Source: DASPKS01 sp035628035 | GTDB taxonomy: Bacteria > Bacteroidota > Rhodothermia > Rhodothermales > Rubricoccaceae | Length of the DNA stretch: 32,268 nucleotides | Reading direction: 5' to 3' | Assembly (NCBI GenBank): GCA_035628035.1 | Contig: DASPKS010000075.1 | Location: 1-32,268, forward strand | Part shown: positions 9,201-16,544 of the stretch, one piece after another | Layout of the letters: every line of letters begins with the position of its first letter | Numbering within the stretch: position 1 is the first letter of the stretch | Program-made: the position numbers and the translations under genes | The notes under the pieces: generated by a model | Database searches by the model: none | Seen by the model: only the letters and a program-made list of their open reading frames with translations | What the model was told of the DNA's origin: nothing

Positions 9201-10342
9201 GGCCAGCCTCGCGCGAGCCCACCTGTAGCGGCTTGCACGACGAACCGGAGGAGCACGACCGCCAGCGCGGCGGCGAAGAGCACCGTGAGCGCGAGGTCGC
9301 CTGCCGAGCGGAGGAGGCCCGCCCCCACCGACGAACCGAGGTAGGCCGGGTCGAACAGCGCGGCCGTGTCGCGCACGGAGCTGGCCCACCGTGCGGGGAC
9401 GTCGAACATGAGGAGGCTGAAGCGGAGGGCTATCCACGCGCCGACGAGGAGCGCCAGGCTCCCGGCCGCCAGGCCCCATGCGGGCCCCGTGCGAAGCCGC
9501 CGCGCGCGGCGCATCGTGGTGGCGTGGAGGCGCCACAGGCCGGCGAGCACCCACCCCGCGAAGAGGGCGGCCCAGAACGCCGCCGCCGCCCGCGTGCGGG
9601 CCCGCGTGCGGTGGGCGGTGGCGCGGGGCGAGGGCGGGGAGACCTCCACCCACCCCACCGTCGTGCCGTCGAGCCCGCGCAGAGGGGCCGCTGTGGGCGT
9701 TAGTCCACTGCGAGGGCCCGTGAACGCCACGGCGAACGGGAGCCCTACCTCCTCCCGCCACACGTCGGTCACGTCGTAGTCGCGGAGGTAGCGGTTGCGG
9801 ACGGGCACGGCCTCCTGGACGATCCGCACCACGCGCACGGCACCTACCGGCTCGTCGCCGTCGAAGACGGGCAGCCACAGCACGAGCGCCCGCCGCCCGA
9901 CGCCGCCCGACGCCGCGAGGGTGCGGAGGCTGTCGAGGAAGCCCACGCGGCGCACGTCCGGCGTAAGCGCGGTGGCGAATCCGCTCCACGCGCGCCGCTC
10001 CAGCGTGCGCGTGTACAGCTCGACGCTCACCCGGGGCGGCAGCACCTGCGCATCGAACGCGCCTAGCAGCGCGCTGGCCGTAGACCGGTCGAGGGTATCG
10101 GCGATGAGGGCCTCGCGGACGAGCGGACGGTCGGCCACGCGCTCGGCCAGCGCGCGCATCTCTTCCAGGAGCGCCGTCGTCCGATCCTGCACCTCCGCGC
10201 GGGCGGCGGCGACGGCGGCCGAGGCCTCCCCTTCCGAGATCGGAGGGGGCGGGCGGTCCCCGAGGAACAGCGTCGTCGGGACCAGCAGCGCCAGCAGCGC
10301 GGCGACGCCGAGGTAGCGACGGATCAGGCGCGCGTCGGGCAC
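6233..10342 (-). CDS. Large polytopic NtrY-like sensor histidine kinase
   Basis: This 1369-residue membrane kinase is read from a GTG start. The N-terminal membrane helix (VAALLALLVPTTLFLG) is followed by an extracytoplasmic segment up to about residue 230. About eight further hydrophobic helices come next (about 255-550), then a second soluble sensor region (about 555-830), two more helices, a third sensor segment and a last helix (GGLLLLLIVIFLI). After that lie a HAMP domain (about 1070-1120) and the kinase core. The phospho-acceptor is H1141 in HEIKNPLMPM. The ATP domain shows the N-box NLLKNALQAM, VDTGAGIP, FSTKT and GMGLGLAIV. The HEIKNPLMPM and FSTKTSGMGLGLAIV forms are characteristic of NtrY-like kinases. 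No response regulator is in the window, so its partner must be elsewhere. The ligand is unknown. Confidence 0.9.
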   Translation of the reverse strand: MPDARLIRRYLGVAALLALLVPTTLFLGDRPPPPISEGEASAAVAAARAEVQDRTTALLEEMRALAERVADRPLVREALIADTLDRSTASALLGAFDAQVLPPRVSVELYTRTLERRAWSGFATALTPDVRRVGFLDSLRTLAASGGVGRRALVLWLPVFDGDEPVGAVRVVRIVQEAVPVRNRYLRDYDVTDVWREEVGLPFAVAFTGPRSGLTPTAAPLRGLDGTTVGWVEVSPPSPRATAHRTRARTRAAAAFWAALFAGWVLAGLWRLHATTMRRARRLRTGPAWGLAAGSLALLVGAWIALRFSLLMFDVPARWASSVRDTAALFDPAYLGSSVGAGLLRSAGDLALTVLFAAALAVVLLRFVVQAATGGLARGWPVRVALGLVGVGLAVLTAAAYAVTVRHAVLDATLRYLDRSAPLPNAITLVVFVALLIGAAAVVLVVAAGAAVVMGREGRRRGAGLMGALAGGIVLGLAALLLPLDGEAPGLVFLPLVAAAFGLAGGALAAFLLGGPNRWTTPLSFRGLLLGVLVLAPLTYVLMHRAVRERSDVLLADAADLFEGGQDARAVYAVEQVLAEARDDDALRPALLAAVATADSARRGLPTIPLDSARQVVDTLAEGLVTGSLLASLADYTAALVLYSPEGDTLGHYADRPVPGTEASVPKTDPLGFRRLRDRYVEGGQRGFLVMRSPVERRRGVFRYAGLSPVQPGDDAPPAAWVYAEARPRLVRYVAETPFPRVLVPADPLGREAEAFSYAEYDDGVLVRSRPDVTGPFRLGAALQDSLRQAGQLWRNERVGGEPVRAFYTAVGEGEEAKPGQLDVVAVRAPRPAVYDHLFHLFRLTLAGLGAGLVMFLLGLPIRRAAGLWPPPRQRFRDRVLNRFLLVGLASVGLTGLIGQQVIAEQNEQAVRDLLRQRLERVESALIADAAPGVSTADLLARVRPEAVGAALGIDFHLYRADALVGSSRPSLVRQQLVETRLPAAVYRALVLEGEPYAFVRDRLGTFEFTTGYKAVPDAEGRPVGAVAVPTLPDQAAIEASQARIVAYLFGGLLLLLIVIFLITTLLANQLTRPFQRLRRGLQAVGAGRLDEPIPVEGHDEVGELVVTFNRMQAQLVESRRQLALQERELAWREMARQVAHEIKNPLMPMKLSVQHLRRVFHLPGEDATPEERKFAGQFERTTTTLVEQIETLSRIADEFSSFARLPRRRVEPVDLNEVVREAAALFEEEVHAEHPRAKLHLALAKRPLVVEADREELRRVYLNLLKNALQAMPEGRAGHVTVRTLPENGCALSEVVDTGAGIPETLRAKIFQPNFSTKTSGMGLGLAIVKKAVEASGGTITFETEEGKGTTFRMRFPLAAGDGAAGTA

Positions 10343-10426
10343 GGGCGGCGAGCCAGCGGCTCAGGCGGGACGGGACGCGCTTAAGGTAGCGCCTTCCCGC
10401 GGGCGCTCCTGGTGAGCGGGCCCTAG

Positions 10427-10900
10427 CTACCGCCCGTTGACGCGATAGAGCGCGGGCCGGTCCACGCGGAGCACGGCCAGGAGCCAGTCGTCGCCCTCTC
10501 GTTCGAGACGGATGTAGATCCCGAGGGGGTTCCCCTCGTCGGTCCAGTACCGCCCCATCGCGGCGCGGCCGTCGTCGACCACCGACGGCTCGGAGAGCTG
10601 CACCCGCATCGGCGGGAAGCGCCGGAAGAAGTCGCGGAGGACGAGGGCGGCCTGCCCCCGGCTGTACCGCGCGCCCTGCCCGAACAGCGAGAGCTCGACG
10701 CGCTCGCAGGCCCCGTCGAGGAGGCGGCCGGAGTCGCCGTCTTCGAGCGCCGCGCCGAGGGCGGCGAGGGCCGCCGCATCCTGGGGATCGGGCTGGCTCC
10801 GGGCCGGCGGCCCCAGCACGACCGGGACGAGCAGCACCCCCACGAGGAGAACTGCTCGACAGCGAGGAAGACGGAAGCGGAGGGGGGTAGCGAGGCGCAT
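10427..10900 (-). CDS. DUF4783 family exported protein
   Basis: This 157-residue protein has an N-terminal hydrophobic export signal (about 17-37, AVLLVGVLLVPVVLGPPARSQ). The rest resembles the Bacteroidota DUF4783 family: a short helical lead, VELSLFGQGARYSRGQAALV, LRDFFRRFPP, then strands ending in YIRLEREGDDWLLAVLRVDR. The fold is NTF2-like and the family has no firm function. It lies 84 bases upstream of the large kinase on the same strand, so the two may be co-transcribed. That would be consistent with, but does not show, a periplasmic accessory role. ATG start; no Shine-Dalgarno visible. Confidence 0.8.
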   Translation of the reverse strand: MRLATPLRFRLPRCRAVLLVGVLLVPVVLGPPARSQPDPQDAAALAALGAALEDGDSGRLLDGACERVELSLFGQGARYSRGQAALVLRDFFRRFPPMRVQLSEPSVVDDGRAAMGRYWTDEGNPLGIYIRLEREGDDWLLAVLRVDRPALYRVNGR

Positions 10901-11023
10901 ACAGGGCGAGCCGCACCGGCACGGCTCCTAGATCACGTCTCCGGTGACAAAAAGTAGTCCGAAGCGCAGAGGCCCCGCAATGTGTCCCGTCCCCGGCGCC
11001 CCCCGTCCGTCTGTGCCCCTCGC

Positions 11024-11058
11024 AGTAGACAGTGTACGGTGGACAGTGGACAGCATGG
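11024..11058. repeat. Period-7 degenerate repeat patch (AGTGGAC type)
   Basis: Five consecutive heptamers read AGTAGAC, AGTGTAC, GGTGGAC, AGTGGAC and AGCATGG in the 185-base gap between mutS2 (downstream end) and the DUF4783 gene start. The consensus is AGTGGAC with an RGAC core. The remainder of the gap holds nothing I can identify. The patch resembles short tandemly repeated heptanucleotide sequences described in cyanobacteria and seen between genes in other phyla. Confidence 0.6.
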
Positions 11059-11085
11059 CGGTCCCTTTCGGAGCGCGATCCTTCC

Positions 11086-13521
11086 TCACCGGAGCGTGAC
11101 CACCGTGACACCGTCACCGCCCTGGTTCCAGGGGGCAGCCTCGAAGTGGGCCACGTCGTTCCGGGCGGCGAGGTGGGCGTGGACGGCCTGGCGAAGGGCG
11201 CCGGTGCCCTTCCCGTGCAGGATCTCGACGCTGGGTACGCCGGCGGCGGCGGCCTCGTCGACGAGCCGCATCACTTCGGGGATCGCTTCGTCGACCCGCT
11301 GCCCCCGCACGTCGACGTGGGTGCGCGCCCGGAGGGAGGTGAGCGGGGCCGCCACCGGCGCGCGCCGTTCCTTCCGCTCGGCGCGCGGGCCGCCTACCTT
11401 GGTGACGCGGTCGCGCCGGACCCGCGTCGTCATCGCGCCGACGGCCACGATGGCCTCGCGGGCCGTCAGCTCGACGACCTCGCCGACGGCCCCGCTTCCC
11501 TCGATCCGCACGTGGTCCCCCACCCCGACGGGCCCCTCCGCGACGGGCGCCCCGTGCGCGCGCCGCGCGCGCTCCTGACGACGTGCCAGCTTCTCCTTCC
11601 GGGTGGCGAGGTCCTCGCGGAGGGCGTCGAGGCGCACGCGCGCCTCCCGCGTCGTCTCGCGCTCAGCCTCGGCCTCACGGATCTCGCGGATGGTCCGCTC
11701 CACCTCCGCATTCGCCGCGCGGACGATGGCCTCGGCCTCGGCGACGGCCTCGGCCCGGAGCCGGTCACGGTCGGCGCGGAGCTGCTCGCGCCGCGCCTCG
11801 TAGTCGGCGCGGAGCCGCTCGGCCTCGGCGGCGCGGACCGCCGCTTCGGCGCGCTTCGCCTCCGCCGCCTGCACCTCCGCCTCGAATGTGGCGACGAGGT
11901 CTTCGAGCGCCGTCTGCCCCTCCCCCACCAGCGCCCGTGCCTCTCCCACGACCTCCGGGTTCAGCCCGACACGCGCGGCAATCTCGAAGGCGTAGCTCGA
12001 CCCCGGTACGCCTGCCTGGAAGCGGTACGTCGGCGCGAGCGTGGCGCGGTCGAACTGCATCGAGCCGTTCTCGACGCCGGGCGTCTCGTGCGCGAACGCC
12101 TTGAGCGCGCCGTGGTGGGTGGTGGCGATGGTACGTGCGCCCTGCGCGGTGAGGCGGGCCAGTGCCGCCTGCGCGAGCGCGCCGCCCTCCGCCGGATCGG
12201 TGCCGGTACCGGCCTCGTCGATGAGGGCGAGCGAGCGGGCGTCGGCCTCGTCGAGCATCCGCCGGAGCGCGGCGAGGTGCGAGGTGAACGTCGAGAGGTC
12301 TTCCTGGATGGACTGCCGGTCGCCGAGGTCCACGAACACCCGCGTGAAGAGCGGGAGCGAGGTGCCGGGCGCGGCGGGCACGGGCAGCCCGCTGGCAGCC
12401 ATCAGCGCGAGCACGCCGACGGTCTTGAGCGCGACCGACTTTCCACCCGCGTTCGGGCCTGTGATGACGAGCGTGTTGAAGTCCTCGCCGAGCACGAGGT
12501 CGAGCGGGACCACCTCGCGCGGCGTCACGCCCTCCTCCCCCTCCGCGCGCCGCCGCTCGGCCTCGGCACGGACATGCAGGAGGAGCACGGGGTTCTTCGC
12601 GCGCACCAGCCGGACGATCCCGTCGTCGTTGATCTCGGGGACGAGCGCCTTCACCTCGTTGGCCAGCCGCCCCGCCGCCGCGAACAGGTCGAGGCGACCG
12701 AGCGCGTCCAAGCTCTCGGACACGTCGTCGCGGTGGGCGCGGAGGTGGCTGCTCGCGGCGCGCAGGAGCCGCTCGATCTCCTGTCGCCGCGCCACCTCCA
12801 GCTCGCGGATCTCGTTGTTGAGGTCGAGCACCGCCGCCGGCTCGACGTACACCGTCTGCCCTGACGCCGAGACGTCGTGGACGAACCCTTGCACGCGGCG
12901 CTTCGCCTCGGCGCGGATGGGGATGACGGCGCGTCCCCCGCGCACGGTCGGCTGGTCCTCGGTCGCGAACCCCCGCGCGATGGCGTCGCGGAGCGCCTTG
13001 AGGAGCGTTTCGCGGAGGCGGGCCTGCCGCGTGGCGAGGTCGCGCGTGAGGCGGAGGAGCTCCGGGCTCGCGTCGTCGCGGACGCGGCCCTGCTCGTCGA
13101 CGATTCGCGCGAGGTGCTTTTCGAGGTCGGGCAGCGGGACGATGTGCTGCGCGACGCCCCAGAGGCCGGGGTATTTCTCGTGGCGACTCTCGAAGTAGCC
13201 GTGCAGCCGCCGCAACATCGCCAGGGCGTGGAGCACGGCCGCGAGGTCCTCGCCCGACGCCCACGCGTCTTTCGGCGCGACGCGCCGGAGCAGCGGACGG
13301 AGGTCGTCGGCGCCGCCGAGCGGGAGCGGGGCGTCGAAGCCGAGGACGCCCTGCATCTCGCCCGACCGCTGGAGCCGCTGCTCTACCTCCCGGCGGTCGG
13401 CCGAGGGCGTGAGGGCGTCCACGCGCTCGGCGCCGTAGGGCGTGCGGGCGTGCGCGCGGAGGCGGGCGCGGATCGTGTCGAAGCCGAGCCGCGCTTCGGC
13501 ATCGGCGGGGTAGAGCTGCAT
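11086..13521 (-). CDS. mutS2: MutS2 ATPase/endonuclease with Smr domain
   Basis: This 811-residue protein has the MutS2 layout. It has a clamp/lever region (1-320) and an ABC-type ATPase with Walker A GPNAGGKS (355-362) and Walker B LALIDEAGTGTDPAEGGA (D435, E436). A long charged coiled coil (about 510-640) follows, and then a C-terminal Smr nuclease domain with DVRGQRVDEA and LHGKGTGALRQAV (about 730-811). It lacks the mismatch-recognition domain of MutS. MutS2 proteins bind branched DNA and collided ribosomes; in Bacillus subtilis the Smr domain acts in ribosome rescue. I use the ATG giving MQLYPADAEARLGFD; the upstream extension in the same frame is antisense-like and overlaps the next gene. 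It lies 55 bases downstream of the nucleotidyltransferase gene, probably in one operon. Confidence 0.95.
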   Translation of the reverse strand: MQLYPADAEARLGFDTIRARLRAHARTPYGAERVDALTPSADRREVEQRLQRSGEMQGVLGFDAPLPLGGADDLRPLLRRVAPKDAWASGEDLAAVLHALAMLRRLHGYFESRHEKYPGLWGVAQHIVPLPDLEKHLARIVDEQGRVRDDASPELLRLTRDLATRQARLRETLLKALRDAIARGFATEDQPTVRGGRAVIPIRAEAKRRVQGFVHDVSASGQTVYVEPAAVLDLNNEIRELEVARRQEIERLLRAASSHLRAHRDDVSESLDALGRLDLFAAAGRLANEVKALVPEINDDGIVRLVRAKNPVLLLHVRAEAERRRAEGEEGVTPREVVPLDLVLGEDFNTLVITGPNAGGKSVALKTVGVLALMAASGLPVPAAPGTSLPLFTRVFVDLGDRQSIQEDLSTFTSHLAALRRMLDEADARSLALIDEAGTGTDPAEGGALAQAALARLTAQGARTIATTHHGALKAFAHETPGVENGSMQFDRATLAPTYRFQAGVPGSSYAFEIAARVGLNPEVVGEARALVGEGQTALEDLVATFEAEVQAAEAKRAEAAVRAAEAERLRADYEARREQLRADRDRLRAEAVAEAEAIVRAANAEVERTIREIREAEAERETTREARVRLDALREDLATRKEKLARRQERARRAHGAPVAEGPVGVGDHVRIEGSGAVGEVVELTAREAIVAVGAMTTRVRRDRVTKVGGPRAERKERRAPVAAPLTSLRARTHVDVRGQRVDEAIPEVMRLVDEAAAAGVPSVEILHGKGTGALRQAVHAHLAARNDVAHFEAAPWNQGGDGVTVVTLR

Positions 13522-13576
13522 CGCCGGAGGATCGGACGGCGGCTCTAACGCGCCGCCCGGGCGGGAGTCCCCGCGC

Positions 13577-14581
13577 TCAGTCCGCCGGGCCGACGGTGGC
13601 GTGGTCGCCCACGTTGAGTGTGCCCGCGAACCCCCGAACGACGGCGTGTTGCCCCACGAGCGCGTCGTCGAGCGCGGCGTCCTCGACGGTGGCGCGGTCG
13701 AACACGATGCTGTTCCGCACCACCGAGTTCTTGATGACGGCGCCCCCATGGATGGCCGCATACGGCCCGATGACGGAGTCGGTGATCCGCGCGTCCGGCC
13801 CGACGAACACCGGCTCGACGAGCGTGGAGTTCTCGACGGTCCCCTGCTTCTCGTCGGAGCGCTCCTTGTCGAGGACGAGGCGGGAGGTCTCCATCAGCGC
13901 GGGGATGGTCCCGCAGTCGAGCCACTCGCTCACGGAGGCCGTCTTGAACACGGCGCCCTCGCGGAGGAGGCGGTCGAGCGCGTCGGTGAGCTGGTACTCC
14001 CCGCCGACGCCGCGGACGTCCTCGTCCATGAGGTGCTGGAGGGCGGCGCGGAGGGCGGCCCCATCGCGGAGGTAGTAGATCCCGATGATGGCCTCGTGCG
14101 AGATCGGCGTCTCGGGCTTCTCGACGAACGCCGTGATCCGCTCGCCGTCCTTGACGACGACGCCGAAGCGACGGGGGTCGTCGACGTGCTTCACCCACAC
14201 GACGGCGTCGGCGTCGAGGTCGGGCGGCTCGTCCATCGCGAAGAGGGTGTCGGCGAAGACGACGACGCACTCGCCGGTGAGGTGGTCGGCCGCTTCGAGG
14301 ACGGCGTGGCCGGTGCCGAGCGCGCGCTCCTGTACGGCGAAGTGGGCCCTCATCCCGTGCCGCGCGGAGATCTCGGTGAGCGACTGCCGGACGGCGTCGC
14401 CGAAGTCGGGCCCGAGGATAAACACGGCCTCGTCGAGCGCGCGGGGAAGCACGGAGGCGAACGTCTCGACGATCCGCTCGACCATCGTGCGGCCGGCGAC
14501 GGGGAGGAGCGGCTTGGGGGTGACGTGGGTGTGGGGGCGGAGGCGCGTGCCGCGCCCGGCCATCGGGACGATCAGCTTCAT
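13577..14581 (-). CDS. Sugar-1-phosphate nucleotidyltransferase with beta-helix C-terminus
   Basis: This 334-residue enzyme transfers a nucleotide to a sugar 1-phosphate. Residues 1-230 form the nucleotidyltransferase domain, with the pyrophosphorylase signature MAGRGTRLRPHT (7-18), TPKPLLPVAG (K23) and a later VEKPETP. After about residue 250 comes a hexapeptide-repeat left-handed beta-helix (PVFVGPDARITDSVIGPYA and following turns). The group resembles RmlA-long/GlmU-like enzymes; whether it makes dTDP-glucose, UDP- or GDP-sugars cannot be settled by eye. It is distinct from the short RmlA at 30292-31179. I use the ATG giving MKLIVPMAGRG, 15 bases inside the longest frame. It is divergent from the OmpA lipoprotein gene. 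Confidence 0.88.
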   Translation of the reverse strand: MKLIVPMAGRGTRLRPHTHVTPKPLLPVAGRTMVERIVETFASVLPRALDEAVFILGPDFGDAVRQSLTEISARHGMRAHFAVQERALGTGHAVLEAADHLTGECVVVFADTLFAMDEPPDLDADAVVWVKHVDDPRRFGVVVKDGERITAFVEKPETPISHEAIIGIYYLRDGAALRAALQHLMDEDVRGVGGEYQLTDALDRLLREGAVFKTASVSEWLDCGTIPALMETSRLVLDKERSDEKQGTVENSTLVEPVFVGPDARITDSVIGPYAAIHGGAVIKNSVVRNSIVFDRATVEDAALDDALVGQHAVVRGFAGTLNVGDHATVGPAD

Positions 14582-14890
14582 CGGACGGGAGGACAACCAA
14601 AGAAGAGGCCCGGAGGATACGCACGGCCCACGCGTTACGCCGGGGCCGCGCGCGGCGGCTTGGGGGTATCAAGCGAGCCGGCGTCCACCGCCCCCGACGC
14701 CTCTGTGTCCCTCCGGCTGCGGTCTTAAATGGCCGTGTGGGGCGTGGAATCGCGACAGGGGCCGGTTCGGACCAACTGGAACGGAACTTGACAGAACTTC
14801 GGCCCCGTACAACGGCCGTTGGCCCTCCGGGCGGATGCCCGTGAGCCCCGCCACCGGCCCTTCTTCACGACCACCATCCCCTCTGCTACC
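14582..14890. other. Divergent intergenic region with weak promoter signals
   Basis: This 309-base gap separates the nucleotidyltransferase (leftward) from the OmpA lipoprotein (rightward). I see no small gene. The only promoter-like element is a perfect TTGACA at 14788-14793, facing the lipoprotein; the best partner, TACAAC at 14808-14813, is closer than a standard spacer allows. GGAAC occurs at 14778-14782 and 14783-14787, and GAACTT at 14784-14789 and 14794-14799, overlapping the TTGACA. These direct repeats could be an operator. No promoter was found for the leftward gene. Confidence 0.4.
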
Positions 14891-15595
14891 ATGAACCGCC
14901 TTCGCCTCCGCGCGGCCGTGCTGCCGCTGGCCGCGCTCCTCCTCCTTTCCCTCGGCCAGACGGGCTGCTCGAACATGAGCCGGACTGGCCGCGGCGCCGT
15001 CATCGGCGCGGGCACCGGCGCCGTCGTCGGCGGCGTGATCGGGCGCGCGACGGGCTCCACCGCGCGCGGCGCCATCATCGGGGCCGCCGTCGGCGGCACC
15101 GCCGGCGCCATCATCGGCCGCGAGATGGACCGCCAGGCCGAGGAGCTCGACCAAGAGCTCGAGAACGCCCAGGTCGAGCGCGTCTCTGACCCCGAGACCG
15201 GCGCCGAGGGGATCACCATCGTCTTCGATAACGCGATCCTGTTCGACTTCGACAGCGCCGCGCTCCGGCCCGGCGTGCGGGCCGACCTCGCCGACCTCGC
15301 GCAGAGCCTCGAGCAGTACGAGAACCACGACGCCGTGATCGTGGGCCACACCGACGCGACGGGCTCGGAGAGCTACAACCAGCGGCTCAGCGAGCGCCGT
15401 GCCGAGTCGGTGGCGAGCTTCCTCCTGTCGAACGGCGTGGCGTCGCACCGCCTCCGCACGGTCGGCATGGGCGAGACGCAGCCGGTCGCCTCGAACGCGA
15501 CGGCCTCTGGCCGCCAGGAGAACCGCCGCGTCGAGATCGCGATCTACGCGAACGAGGAGTACCGCGAGCGGCTTGAGGACCAGTACGGCGGCTGA
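14891..15595 (+). CDS. OmpA-family lipoprotein with glycine zipper (YiaD-like)
   Basis: This 234-residue envelope protein starts with a lipoprotein-type signal ending at C26 (LSLGQTGC). The lipobox is imperfect (Q at -3), but position and context fit. Residues 35-77 form a glycine zipper (GAVIGAGTGAVVGG and AIIGAAVGGTAGAIIG), which can insert in a membrane. Residues about 108-215 form an OmpA peptidoglycan-binding domain (ILFDFDSAALRP, VIVGHTDATGSESYN, LSERRAESVASFL), including the conserved D155 and R170 that contact diaminopimelate. The likely role is tethering the outer membrane to the cell wall. I use the ATG 72 bases inside the longest frame because it gives the signal sequence. A strong terminator follows. 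Confidence 0.92.
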   Translation: MNRLRLRAAVLPLAALLLLSLGQTGCSNMSRTGRGAVIGAGTGAVVGGVIGRATGSTARGAIIGAAVGGTAGAIIGREMDRQAEELDQELENAQVERVSDPETGAEGITIVFDNAILFDFDSAALRPGVRADLADLAQSLEQYENHDAVIVGHTDATGSESYNQRLSERRAESVASFLLSNGVASHRLRTVGMGETQPVASNATASGRQENRRVEIAIYANEEYRERLEDQYGG

Positions 15596-15629
15596 CGCCG
15601 GCGGCCACCGCGCCCTCCGCTATCTTCCA

Positions 15630-15661
15630 GGGCCCCCGGCTACGCAGCCGGGGGCCCTTTT
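15630..15661 (+). terminator. Rho-independent terminator after the OmpA lipoprotein gene
   Basis: A perfect 12-bp stem, GGGCCCCCGGCT (15630-15641) with AGCCGGGGGCCC (15646-15657), closes a 4-base ACGC loop and is followed by TTTT. It begins 35 bases after the stop codon and ends 17 bases before the next gene. Confidence 0.93.
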
Positions 15662-15678
15662 CGTGTCCCCTCCCATCT

Positions 15679-16410
15679 ATGCCCGACGCCCCTCAGCTCG
15701 AAACCCCCTTCGAGGCCGACAAGAAGATGTCGCCGCAGGAGCTGGCGCTGTGGCAGGAGTCGCGGCTCCGCGACACCTGGCACATCTTCCAGATCATGGC
15801 CGAGTTCGTCGAGGGGTACGAGCGGCTCGGCCGGATCGGCCCGAGCGTCTCGGTGTTCGGCTCGGCGCGGATCCCGCCGGGGACGCCGTACTACCAGATG
15901 GGCGAGGCCGTCGGGCGGCTCCTCGTCGAGCACGGGTTCGCCGTGATCACCGGCGGCGGGCCGGGGCTGATGGAGGCGGCCAACCGGGGCGCGCAGGCGG
16001 CCGGCGGCGTCTCCGTCGGGCTCAACATCGTGCTCCCCCATGAGCAGCACGTCAACCCCTACGTCGACCCCGACCGCTCGCTCACGTTCGACTTCTTCTT
16101 CGCGCGGAAGACGATGTTCGTGAAGTACGCGCAGGGGTTCGTCGTGCTGCCGGGCGGGTTCGGCACGCTCGACGAGCTGTTCGAGGCGCTCACGCTCATC
16201 CAGACGGGCAAGACCACGCGCTTCCCCGTCGTCCTCATGGGCCGCGAGTTCTGGGAAGGCGCGCTGACGTGGCTCCGCGAGCAACTCCTCGGCCGAGGGA
16301 TGATCGGGCCCGCCGACCTCGACCTCCTCTCCCTTACCGACGATCCCGCCGAGGCCGTCGGGATCATCGAGGCGTTCGGCCAGGCGGCCGGCGTCACGCC
16401 GAACTTTTAA
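15679..16410 (+). CDS. LOG/TIGR00730-family nucleotide 5'-monophosphate phosphoribohydrolase
   Basis: This 243-residue Rossmann-like protein belongs to the family once called lysine decarboxylase-like. It shows VSVFGSARIPPGTPYYQ, the GGGPGLMEAANRGA motif (about 94-107) and PGGFGTLDELFEALT (about 155-169), which form the phosphoribohydrolase active site. Members cleave AMP or cytokinin riboside monophosphates to free base and ribose 5-phosphate. The longer N-terminus (DTWHIFQIMAEFVEGYERL) matches the bacterial TIGR00730 subgroup rather than the short plant LOG form. The substrate in this organism is not evident. The gene stands alone between terminators or gaps; the start ATG lies just after the upstream terminator. 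Confidence 0.9.
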   Translation: MPDAPQLETPFEADKKMSPQELALWQESRLRDTWHIFQIMAEFVEGYERLGRIGPSVSVFGSARIPPGTPYYQMGEAVGRLLVEHGFAVITGGGPGLMEAANRGAQAAGGVSVGLNIVLPHEQHVNPYVDPDRSLTFDFFFARKTMFVKYAQGFVVLPGGFGTLDELFEALTLIQTGKTTRFPVVLMGREFWEGALTWLREQLLGRGMIGPADLDLLSLTDDPAEAVGIIEAFGQAAGVTPNF

Positions 16411-16438
16411 TGCGCAGACGAACGCCCCGGAACGGTCG

Positions 16439-16467
16439 TTGTATCGTTCCTGCGTACCATAAATAAG
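16439..16467 (+). promoter_or_regulatory. Possible promoter for the TPR protein gene
   Basis: TTG at 16439-16441 and TAAATAAG at 16460-16467 are 18 bases apart, resembling the Bacteroidota primary-sigma layout (TTG, then TA about 19 bases later). The AT-rich block TACCATAAATAAG is conspicuous in GC-rich surroundings. The inferred transcript would carry a leader of about 70 bases. Confidence 0.35.
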
Positions 16468-16544
16468 GCCCCAGCCCAGCGGGAACGTTCCTCCGCGTCG
16501 GGCATCCACCGGGCTCTTTGTCCACCCCAACAGACACCACCTTG

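Noticed and set aside
11032..12864. 610-residue plus-strand frame opposite mutS2
   Set aside because: Antisense shadow of a gene with intact Walker A, Walker B and Smr motifs.
13522..13761. N-terminal extension of MutS2
   Set aside because: It is serine-, arginine- and proline-rich without family similarity and overlaps the nucleotidyltransferase gene. The ATG at 13521 gives the usual MutS2 N-terminus.
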